A stretch of DNA of 5,309 nt, from assembly GCA_947472655.1 (NCBI GenBank), contig CANJCG010000100.1:1-5309 (forward strand), in the 5' to 3' direction. The translations under genes and the position numbers were made by a program. Below the pieces are notes generated by a model, which did no database searches, was not told the DNA's origin, and was given only the letters and a program-made list of their open reading frames with translations. Shown here piece by piece: positions 1 to 5,309 of the stretch (position 1 is its first letter; every line of letters starts with the position of its first letter). This DNA is from Actinomycetota bacterium. GTDB taxonomy: Bacteria; Actinomycetota; Actinomycetes; S36-B12.

Positions 1-74
1 GCGGTGCTAAGGGAAGAACGTCAACTAGATACCCGCGACGCTGGAGATGTTTGAGACTATATCACGAAGTGGTC
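1..74. other. Non-coding stretch downstream of thrB
   Basis: No gene start or convincing terminator is visible here. Just after the thrB stop, on the transcribed strand, there is only a tiny CAC-TTC-GTG hairpin with no T-run, so operon transcripts may continue to the left or end by Rho. In several actinobacteria the next gene after thrB is rho, but none of it is in the window. Confidence 0.5.
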
Positions 75-992
75 TTAGGGGGTCAAAACAGGGGCGACAT
101 GCGCCCCCTGAGTTCCTACTTTTTGCTCCGAGACATTCCACATCGCCCCTGCCAACGTCTGAACTTTATCGAGTTCGCCAGCTGCGCCAAAAACTAAGAC
201 TGAGGGCCCGGCACCGGAAATCACCGCAGGCAGTCCCGCTGCGCGTAATGCGTCGAGCAGTTCCATTGAAGCTGGGTAGATCGATCTGCGCGAATCTTGA
301 TGTATTCGATCCCCTGTTGCCGCGAACAACAGCGTTGGATCAGTCGTGAGCGCGTGAACAAGTAGCGCTGAACGGGCAATATTGAACGAGGCATCCTGCA
401 GAGAAACCATTGGCTCCAAAGCACTTCTGGCTTCCGATGTAGGAACCTGGAATTCCGGAACAGCGATGATTGGTGTGATTTTCGAGTGCAGTTCATGTCG
501 CACGCTACGCGCGCCATCGCCTTCGAGCCAAGCATTAGTGAAGCCGCCATGCAGTGCCGCAGCCAAGTTATCGGGATGCGATTCAAGCCCGAGGGCTACC
601 TGTAATAGCAATGCATCGGGTAGTAACTCGTCACCTTCAACAACCATTGCTCGAGCCAGGACCAGTCCACCGATAATCGCAGCGGCTGAAGATCCCAAAC
701 CTCGACTATGCGGGATGACATTCGTGCAACGAAGAACGAACCCGGCCGGGAGCGTCTGCATCGCCGCAAAACCCAATGCCATGGCGCGCACGACAAGATG
801 GGAGGCATCGCGAGGTACTTCCTGGACCCCTTCACCCTCGACTTCGATCAGAATCCCGGAATCAACTGACACCATGGCAACTAGAGAGTCGTACATTTGC
901 AAAGCTAGACCGAAAGTGTCAAAGCCTGGACCCAGATTGGCGCAGGTCGCGGGAACTCGAACTAAGACTGGCTCTGTGCGCAAAGTTGCCAT
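75..992 (-). CDS. thrB: Homoserine kinase ThrB (complete, 305 aa)
   Basis: Cytoplasmic GHMP-family kinase that phosphorylates L-homoserine with ATP to O-phospho-L-homoserine, the substrate of the ThrC encoded just upstream. Visible motifs in order: the N-terminal signature PATCANLGPGFD at residues 14-25 (most relatives have Ser where this has Cys17); the ATP-binding loop PHSRGLGSSAAA at 94-105; ESHPDNLAAALHGG at 137-150; and the C-terminal glycine-rich motif SGAGPSVLVF at 259-268. The length of 305 residues is normal for the family, and nothing is truncated. The ATG shares its A with the TAA stop of thrC (TAATG). No good Shine-Dalgarno sequence precedes it, so translation probably depends on coupling to thrC. 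It is the last gene of the hom-thrC-thrB operon within the window. Function is recognised from family motifs; the coupling is inferred. Confidence 0.97.
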   Translation of the reverse strand: MATLRTEPVLVRVPATCANLGPGFDTFGLALQMYDSLVAMVSVDSGILIEVEGEGVQEVPRDASHLVVRAMALGFAAMQTLPAGFVLRCTNVIPHSRGLGSSAAAIIGGLVLARAMVVEGDELLPDALLLQVALGLESHPDNLAAALHGGFTNAWLEGDGARSVRHELHSKITPIIAVPEFQVPTSEARSALEPMVSLQDASFNIARSALLVHALTTDPTLLFAATGDRIHQDSRRSIYPASMELLDALRAAGLPAVISGAGPSVLVFGAAGELDKVQTLAGAMWNVSEQKVGTQGAHVAPVLTP

Positions 993-994
993 TA
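990..994 (-). promoter_or_regulatory. TAATG stop/start overlap joining thrC and thrB
   Basis: On the minus strand the thrC stop TAA and the thrB start ATG share one A. The preceding bases (GGTTTGGTTGAA) contain no recognisable Shine-Dalgarno core. Known behaviour of such overlaps is termination-reinitiation by the same ribosome, which would keep ThrC and ThrB output in step. The sequence shows the overlap; the coupling is inferred. Confidence 0.8.
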
Positions 995-2053
995 TTCAAC
1001 CAAACCCAACGCAACTGCTGCCGCGCGAGCGTCGGCTGCCACGACTACTGGCTCCTTTGCGTCAGCCATGGCCCATTGAGTGTCTTTCAAGCCGTTTCCG
1101 GTAAGCGTGCACACCACGAGCTGACCTTTATCAAGTTTGCCGGCAGCATGGAGTTTAAGAAGACCGGCAACACTGGCTGCAGATGACGGTTCACAAAACA
1201 GACCTTCTTTATTAGCCAAGAGGTAGTAGGCAGCGAGAATTTCATCGTCAGTCACTGCATTAATGAGGCCACCCGATTCATCACGAGCTGCAATTGCAAA
1301 ATCCCACGATGCTGGATTACCAATTCGGATTGCAGTTGCGATCGTTTCTGGATTCTTCACTGGTGCTCCATAAACTAAAGGAGCCGAACCATCTGCCTGG
1401 AAACCCCACATGCGAGGACGAGATGCAGAAATGCCATCCGCAGCATATTCGGAATAACCCTTCCAATATGCGGTTATATTTCCGGCATTACCTACGGGCA
1501 GGCATTGAATATCTGGGGCCCGGCCAAGCATGTCGACAATCTCAAATGCAGCAGTTTTTTGGCCTTCAATGCGCACAGGGTTAACGCTGTTGACCAACGC
1601 TACGGGATAGTCGTCAGCCAGACTTCTGGCCAGGGTTAGGCAGTCGTCGAAATTACCCTGCACCTGCAGAATTGTTGCCCCATGAACAATGGCTTGCGCC
1701 AACTTGCCCATGGCAATCTTGCCTTCTGGGATAAGTACGGCGCTAACCATGCCGGCCTTGACTGCGTAGGCAGATGCTGATGCGCTCGTGTTTCCCGTTG
1801 ACGCACAGATGACGGCTTTAGCTCCGGCTTCTGCTGCCTTGGAGATAGCCATCGTCATGCCTCGGTCTTTGAAAGACCCAGTTGGGTTAGCGCCGTCATA
1901 CTTCAGCCACACTTCACAGCCAGTCATCTCGCTGAGAACACAAGCGGGAACAAGTGGCGTGCCACCTTCACGAAGGGTGATCACAGGCGTGCTCGAAGAA
2001 ACCGGCAAGCGATCCCGGTATTCCTCGATGAGTCCGCGCCATTGATATGCCAC
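992..2053 (-). CDS. thrC: Threonine synthase ThrC (complete, 353 aa, GTG start)
   Basis: PLP-dependent fold-type II lyase that converts O-phosphohomoserine to L-threonine and phosphate, the last step of threonine synthesis. The PLP lysine is Lys62 in NPTGSFKDRG (56-65). ASTGNTSAS (84-92) is the conserved serine/threonine-rich loop. PVGNAGN (186-192) is the glycine/asparagine-rich loop that holds the cofactor phosphate. EPSSAASVAG (288-297) and TGNGLKD (318-324) are further family motifs. At 353 residues it matches the short bacterial/actinobacterial ThrC class, without the long N-terminal extension of the E. coli and yeast type. The start is GTG directly abutting the hom TAA stop. It is supported by a purine-rich ribosome binding site inside the end of hom and by the family-like N-terminus AYQWRGLIEEYRDRLPV. 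The next in-frame ATG codon would lose the PLP-site region. The gene ends in a TAATG overlap with thrB. Confidence 0.98.
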   Translation of the reverse strand: MAYQWRGLIEEYRDRLPVSSSTPVITLREGGTPLVPACVLSEMTGCEVWLKYDGANPTGSFKDRGMTMAISKAAEAGAKAVICASTGNTSASASAYAVKAGMVSAVLIPEGKIAMGKLAQAIVHGATILQVQGNFDDCLTLARSLADDYPVALVNSVNPVRIEGQKTAAFEIVDMLGRAPDIQCLPVGNAGNITAYWKGYSEYAADGISASRPRMWGFQADGSAPLVYGAPVKNPETIATAIRIGNPASWDFAIAARDESGGLINAVTDDEILAAYYLLANKEGLFCEPSSAASVAGLLKLHAAGKLDKGQLVVCTLTGNGLKDTQWAMADAKEPVVVAADARAAAVALGLVE

Positions 2054-3361
2054 TTATTGCGCCCCTACCTCACCCTCGACCCGCATCACTCCAAGAACAG
2101 CCTTAACTGTTGAGAGTTTGCGAAGTCGATTGACCGTGTCTTGCAGTGCTCCATCGCTTGCGCGATGGGTTCGAACGATAAGACTCGTGCGTTCACCCTG
2201 ACCGTCTTGACGAACAACTTGAATGCTTACACCTGCATCAGCAAAAGCTTGTGCGATGCTGGCTAGCGCACCGGGACGATCTGCAACGTCAAGATTGACG
2301 TAGTAGCAAGTTAATGCTTCGCTGATAGGAAGAATCGGCAGCTGCACGTCAGCGCTTTCGCCCCAGCCTGTTGAGCCAGTCAGTCGATTGCGCGCTGCAA
2401 CTACGACGTCACCCAAGACTGCTGATGCAGTGGGAGCGCCGCCTGCGCCACGGCCGTAGAACATCAACTCCCCCGCGGCTTCGGCTTCAACGAACACGGC
2501 ATTGAATGCGTCGCGCACACTTGCGAGTGGATGCTCGCGGGGAACCATGGTGGGGTGAACCCGCACAATAACGCCGCGGTCATCATCAACCCGCTCGGCG
2601 ATCGCCAGTAATTTGATGACGCAACCCATGCTTTTTGCTGCACGGATATCGTGCAGTGAAACCTCAGAAATCCCTTCGCATACAACGTCTTCACGAGTGA
2701 CATGTGTATGGAAAGCCAATTCCGCCAAGATCGCGGCTTTGGACGCCGCATCATGACCGTCAACATCAGCTGTCGGATCTGCTTCGGCGTAGCCCAATGT
2801 TTGAGCCTCCGCCAAAGCATCTACGAACGAGGCACCATCTTCATCCATTCTGGTCAAGATGTAATTGGTCGTGCCGTTGACGATGCCCATCACTTTGGTG
2901 ACGTGGTCTCCAGACAGTGACTCCTGAAGTGCACGCACGATGGGGATCGCTCCAGCAACTGATGCCTCAAAGAAGATATCTACGCCTTCTGCCTCGGCGG
3001 CTGCATACAACGATGCTCCATCAGATGCGAGTAGCGCTTTATTCGCAGTGACCACGCTTGATCCGGCTTTAATTGCCGCCATGATGAGCGACCTAGCCGG
3101 CTCGATCCCGCCAATTAATTCGACCACGATGTCCACGCCAGACGTAGCAACGGCCATTGCATCAGTTGTCAGATAGGCCGGATCAATGCCCCGGACTTTG
3201 GTTAGGTCTCGGACTGCCACTTTGGTGAGCTTGAGTGAGGTGCCCATACGGATATGCAGATCTGTAGTGCGATCGGTTAGTAAACGGGCTACCTGACTGC
3301 CGACCGTGCCGCCGCCGAGGACTGCCACAGTGACAGGGCGGGGGGTAGGTGCCGATGACAT
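2054..3361 (-). CDS. hom: Homoserine dehydrogenase Hom with C-terminal ACT domain (complete, 435 aa)
   Basis: NAD(P)-dependent oxidoreductase that reduces L-aspartate 4-semialdehyde to L-homoserine, the branch point to threonine and methionine. The Rossmann nucleotide-binding loop GGGTVG lies at residues 16-21, and TANKAL at 105-110 carries the conserved cofactor-site lysine. The catalytic domain has GIVNGTTNYIL (159-169) and the block 189-213. In that block Glu193, Asp199, Asp204 and Lys208 line up by spacing with yeast Glu208, Asp214, Asp219 and catalytic Lys223. FYGRGAGGAPTASAV lies at 301-315. Residues from about 351 form an ACT domain (YYVNLDVADRPGALASIAQ), which in this family usually gives feedback inhibition by threonine. 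This is a monofunctional enzyme with no aspartate kinase fused. The ATG follows GGAG at a 5-base spacing, and an in-frame stop lies about 10 codons upstream with no better start between. First gene of the operon. Confidence 0.98.
   Translation of the reverse strand: MSSAPTPRPVTVAVLGGGTVGSQVARLLTDRTTDLHIRMGTSLKLTKVAVRDLTKVRGIDPAYLTTDAMAVATSGVDIVVELIGGIEPARSLIMAAIKAGSSVVTANKALLASDGASLYAAAEAEGVDIFFEASVAGAIPIVRALQESLSGDHVTKVMGIVNGTTNYILTRMDEDGASFVDALAEAQTLGYAEADPTADVDGHDAASKAAILAELAFHTHVTREDVVCEGISEVSLHDIRAAKSMGCVIKLLAIAERVDDDRGVIVRVHPTMVPREHPLASVRDAFNAVFVEAEAAGELMFYGRGAGGAPTASAVLGDVVVAARNRLTGSTGWGESADVQLPILPISEALTCYYVNLDVADRPGALASIAQAFADAGVSIQVVRQDGQGERTSLIVRTHRASDGALQDTVNRLRKLSTVKAVLGVMRVEGEVGAQ
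2062..2071 (-). promoter_or_regulatory. Ribosome binding site for thrC, inside the end of hom
   Basis: The minus strand reads GAGGTAGGGG, with its last base 8 bases before the GTG start of thrC. It overlaps the last codons of hom. It offers two partial anti-16S matches: AGGGG at 8 bases and GAGGT at 13 bases from the start. This supports GTG at 2053 as the true start of thrC. Confidence 0.65.
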
Positions 3362-3366
3362 GAGTA

Positions 3367-3371
3367 CTCCA
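3367..3371 (-). promoter_or_regulatory. Ribosome binding site for hom
   Basis: The minus strand reads TGGAG followed by a 5-base spacer and the ATG at 3361. The spacing is slightly short but normal. It supports this ATG as the start, since no upstream in-frame ATG, GTG or TTG lies before the in-frame stop. Confidence 0.7.
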
Positions 3372-3547
3372 GATGGATGGGTCAGGCCTCATAGCCTCTC
3401 AGGTCAAGAGTGAATCTGACGCATCGGTAGGGGGTAATCCCGGCGAGCCCGTGCCAAATGTTGTCCTGCAATGCCTGGACACCGCCGCGCGCATCCCACA
3501 CCTTTTCCCCACGCGTCCCTAGCCTTCACCCAAGGAATCCTCGATCT

Positions 3548-3552
3548 AGGAG
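3548..3552 (+). promoter_or_regulatory. Ribosome binding site for the aquaporin gene
   Basis: A strong AGGAG with a 6-base spacer precedes the ATG at 3559, and the protein from that ATG begins directly with the expected first helix region (KLIAEAVGTFLLVF). Confidence 0.8.
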
Positions 3553-3558
3553 CAGCTC

Positions 3559-4305
3559 ATGAATCTCTTGACGCGAAAACTCATTGCCGAAGCCGTTGGT
3601 ACCTTTCTTTTAGTCTTCCTTGCCGTCGGTGCTGCCGTATTTGGCATTGCAGCAAAAGTCGGCGCAGACGGCAATGGTCCGGGTAACGGTGTAGTCGGCG
3701 TTGCGCTGGCCTTCGGCCTCGTGCTGCTAGGCATCGCCTATGCCTTTGGTCCGATATCTGGTGCGCATGTGAACCCAGCGGTCACATTAGGCATGCTCCT
3801 TGGCCGACGGATGCCAGCTAGCGAAGCTGTCGGGTATTGGATCGCCCAATTCATTGGCGCGATTGCCGCAGGCGGAATTCTTAAACTCTTCGTGTCCAAT
3901 TTCGGCGTCACTGACTACACAGGTGGGCTTGGCACAAATTCATATGACAACGGCTCAATTAATGTGGGCGGCGCTTTTCTCCTTGAAGTCCTGCTCACCG
4001 CTGCCTTCGTTCTCGTCATCCTTTTGGTCACAGAACGAGTCGCCGCACCTGGCTTTGCCGGCATCGCGATCGGTTTGACGCTGACACTCGTTCACCTCGT
4101 TGGAATTCCACTTGACGGAACATCAGTGAACCCAGCTCGATCATTTGGACCTGCTTTATTCGCAGGTGGCAATGCAATGAGTCAGGTGTGGTTATTTATC
4201 GTCGCTCCGCTTGTTGGATCAGTGGTGGCAGTCATCGTTTGGATGCTCACTCGTACAAACGTTGAAGAGCCGCAAGCTTTAGTAGCTGGAGCTGAACGCG
4301 ATTAA
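3559..4305 (+). CDS. Aquaporin, AqpZ-type water channel (MIP family, complete, 248 aa)
   Basis: Inner-membrane channel of the major intrinsic protein family, expected to work as a tetramer and pass water along osmotic gradients. Six hydrophobic helices can be drawn at roughly residues 8-30, 44-64, 87-112, 137-158, 165-184 and 208-230. The two half-helix signatures are SGAHVNPAVT (67-76) and GTSVNPARSFGPA (187-199), both with intact NPA. Aligned by eye to E. coli AqpZ, the selectivity-filter residues Phe43, His174, Thr183 and Arg189 correspond to Phe52, His179, Thr188 and Arg194. This supports a water-selective pore rather than a glycerol facilitator, which usually has a small residue in place of the His. 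Loop A (33-43) is glycine-rich, and a short charged tail ends the protein. AGGAG sits 6 bases before the ATG. The gene is divergent from hom and convergent with lysA. Transport specificity is inferred. Confidence 0.95.
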   Translation: MNLLTRKLIAEAVGTFLLVFLAVGAAVFGIAAKVGADGNGPGNGVVGVALAFGLVLLGIAYAFGPISGAHVNPAVTLGMLLGRRMPASEAVGYWIAQFIGAIAAGGILKLFVSNFGVTDYTGGLGTNSYDNGSINVGGAFLLEVLLTAAFVLVILLVTERVAAPGFAGIAIGLTLTLVHLVGIPLDGTSVNPARSFGPALFAGGNAMSQVWLFIVAPLVGSVVAVIVWMLTRTNVEEPQALVAGAERD

Positions 4306-4357
4306 TGTCGATCGGAAAGTAAACAACAACGTAAAATCGACTGGCGTTGGATTCGGG
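4306..4357. other. Convergent gap between the aquaporin gene and lysA
   Basis: Only 52 bases separate the two converging stop codons. GTCGAT (4307-4312) and ATCGAC (4336-4341) form a 6-base inverted repeat around a 23-base A-rich loop. There is no T-run on either strand after it, so it is a poor intrinsic terminator. Termination on both strands may be Rho-dependent or lie within the opposing gene. Confidence 0.4.
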
Positions 4358-5309
4358 TTAAGCCCCTGGGTCCAGCGCCAGTAGATCATCTAAGGTCTCG
4401 CGGCGAAGCACAACCGATGTATTTCCATCGCGAACCCCAACCACTGCTGGCTTTGGCAAGTAGTTGTAATTCGATGCCAGGGAGCGGCAGTACGCACCAG
4501 TCGCCGCCACTGCTAACAAGTCACCTGGAACTAGGTCCGAAGGTAAATAGGCATCACGCACGACGATGTCGCCAGACTCGCAATGTTTGCCGACTACTCG
4601 AACCAGCATCAGATCTGCGCTTGACGTTCGTGAAGCCAATTCGATTGTGTAACTGGCGTCATACAACGCTGTTCGAATGTTGTCGCTCATTCCACCATCA
4701 ACAGAAACATAGGTGCGGACTACCTCACCGAGCTCAACTGGCTTCACAGTTCCGACTTCGTAAATAGTGATTCCAGCTCGCCCCACTATCGCTCGCCCTG
4801 GCTCAAAAGCCAAAGCAGGGACGGGCAAATCCAGCAACTGACATTCGCGCGCGACTACCTGCGCTACATGAGAAGCCAGATCATTTATCTCAAGTGGCTC
4901 ATCTGCTGGCAAATAGGCGATTCCCATACCGCCACCAAGATCGAGCTCTGCCACATTGACTTCTTGATCAGCCCGGAGTCGATCAATGAAAGAAACCATG
5001 CGAACTGCCGCTTCTTCGAAACCATCTGTATCGAAAATTTGAGAACCAATATGTGAATGCAACCCTCTAAATTCCAAAGATGGTAATTTCACGATGCGTC
5101 GGATCGCTTCGTCAGCGGCACCAGAAGCCACAGAAAAGCCAAACTTTTGATCTTCATGCGCTGTGGCTATGAATTCGTGCGTGTGCGCTTCAACGCCAAT
5201 AGTAAGACGAACAAGAACTGGTTGAACGATTCCAGCCCGCAGAGCTGCATCCGCTACGCGAACGATCTCTTCGAATGAATCCACCACAATGCGAGCAACG
5301 CCCGCTTGA
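4358..5309 (-). CDS. lysA: Diaminopimelate decarboxylase LysA (partial; N-terminus beyond right edge)
   Basis: PLP-dependent fold-type III decarboxylase that turns meso-diaminopimelate into L-lysine and CO2, the last step of lysine synthesis. The reading frame stays open to the right edge, giving 316 visible residues that begin QAGVARIVVDSFEEI. The GTG at 5285-5287 is therefore an internal Val codon, not the start. In fragment numbering the motifs are HSHIGSQ (84-90), the PLP-phosphate loop GGGMG (125-129), EPGR (169-172), VDGGMSDNIR (203-212), CESGD with catalytic Cys243, and GAYCRSLASNYN (271-282) with active-site Tyr273. The Cys and Tyr belong to the C-terminal beta domain and contribute at the dimer interface. 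The missing part would hold the PLP lysine and the start of the barrel, roughly a third of a usual 420-470 residue enzyme. It ends in TAA, 52 bases from the convergent aquaporin stop. Confidence 0.97.
   Translation of the reverse strand, partial: QAGVARIVVDSFEEIVRVADAALRAGIVQPVLVRLTIGVEAHTHEFIATAHEDQKFGFSVASGAADEAIRRIVKLPSLEFRGLHSHIGSQIFDTDGFEEAAVRMVSFIDRLRADQEVNVAELDLGGGMGIAYLPADEPLEINDLASHVAQVVARECQLLDLPVPALAFEPGRAIVGRAGITIYEVGTVKPVELGEVVRTYVSVDGGMSDNIRTALYDASYTIELASRTSSADLMLVRVVGKHCESGDIVVRDAYLPSDLVPGDLLAVAATGAYCRSLASNYNYLPKPAVVGVRDGNTSVVLRRETLDDLLALDPGA

Larger units (their letters stand above)
3362..3558. promoter_or_regulatory. Divergent intergenic region between hom and the aquaporin gene
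   Basis: This 197-base gap must hold the promoters for the hom-thrC-thrB operon (leftward) and the aquaporin gene (rightward), since both adjoining genes start here. No strong -35/-10 pair stands out. On the plus strand TAGCCT at 3520-3525 fits the loose actinobacterial TANNNT -10 pattern without a good -35. On the minus strand TTGACC (3402-3407) resembles a -35 box but lacks a partner -10 at proper spacing. Small repeats are present: TGTCC/GGACA inverted arms at 3462-3481 and two GGTCA copies at 3380-3384 and 3402-3406. I see no attenuator or leader peptide rich in Thr or Ile codons. That promoters lie here is near certain; their exact sites are not. Confidence 0.6.

Noticed and set aside
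19..24. TTGACG on the minus strand as a -35 box for the next gene to the left
   Set aside because: The matching -10 would fall at or beyond the left edge, so it cannot be assessed.
62..74. Small ATCACGAAGTGGT hairpin after thrB as an intrinsic terminator
   Set aside because: The stem is very short, has a mismatch on the transcribed strand, and has no following T-run.
221..586. A 121-codon minus-strand frame inside thrB
   Set aside because: It is in a different frame of a confidently identified gene, has no domain, and its composition (Cys/Arg/Trp-rich) is typical of a frame shadow. thrB itself reads through without a frameshift.
382..1104. A 240-codon open frame on the plus strand opposite thrB and the end of thrC
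   Set aside because: Its product is a low-complexity Ser/Pro/Thr/Arg-rich string with no recognisable domain, and it lies over a clear thrB with all family motifs. It is the usual antisense shadow of a real gene.
3183..3392. A 69-codon minus-strand frame beginning upstream of the hom start, considered as a leader peptide for attenuation
   Set aside because: It mostly overlaps the 5' end of hom in another frame. It has no run of Thr or Ile codons, and no terminator/antiterminator pair is visible.
3389..3407. TTGACC and TATGAG on the minus strand as a -35/-10 pair for hom
   Set aside because: Only about 8 bases separate them, far below the usual 16-18, and TATGAG alone is a weak -10.
5285..5287. 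GTG considered as the start of lysA
   Set aside because: The frame stays open to the window edge and the residues before it (GVARIV) continue the conserved LysA sequence, so this is an internal Val codon.

Overview
The window comes from a chromosome of an actinobacterium (Actinomycetota). The basis is the gene order and the close resemblance of the proteins, especially threonine synthase and diaminopimelate decarboxylase, to actinobacterial family members. Base composition looks close to balanced by eye, which is lower than in Streptomyces or Mycobacterium. That would fit a planktonic or other moderate-GC actinobacterial lineage, but the genus cannot be settled from the sequence alone.

Layout from left to right. 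Positions 1-74 are a short non-coding stretch downstream of thrB. Positions 75-3361 hold three tightly packed minus-strand genes, transcribed in the order hom, thrC, thrB. The junctions are a stop codon abutting a GTG start (hom/thrC) and a one-base TAATG overlap (thrC/thrB), so this is almost certainly one operon. Positions 3362-3558 are a divergent intergenic region. Positions 3559-4305 hold a plus-strand aquaporin of the AqpZ water-channel type. After a 52-base convergent gap, positions 4358-5309 hold the C-terminal two thirds of lysA on the minus strand, running off the right edge.

Four of the five genes belong to the aspartate family of amino acids. Hom reduces aspartate semialdehyde to homoserine, ThrB phosphorylates homoserine, and ThrC converts phosphohomoserine to threonine. 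LysA makes lysine from meso-diaminopimelate in the sister branch. A lysA-hom-thrC-thrB order is a known actinobacterial arrangement. The unusual feature is the aquaporin gene placed between lysA and hom on the opposite strand, which separates lysA from the threonine genes transcriptionally. All complete genes look intact, with their key catalytic or selectivity residues present.

I saw no RNA gene, mobile element, CRISPR array, pseudogene or convincing intrinsic terminator, and no stretch over 300 bases lacks a gene. I do not see a previously undescribed system here. The findings are modest points about gene arrangement and regulation.
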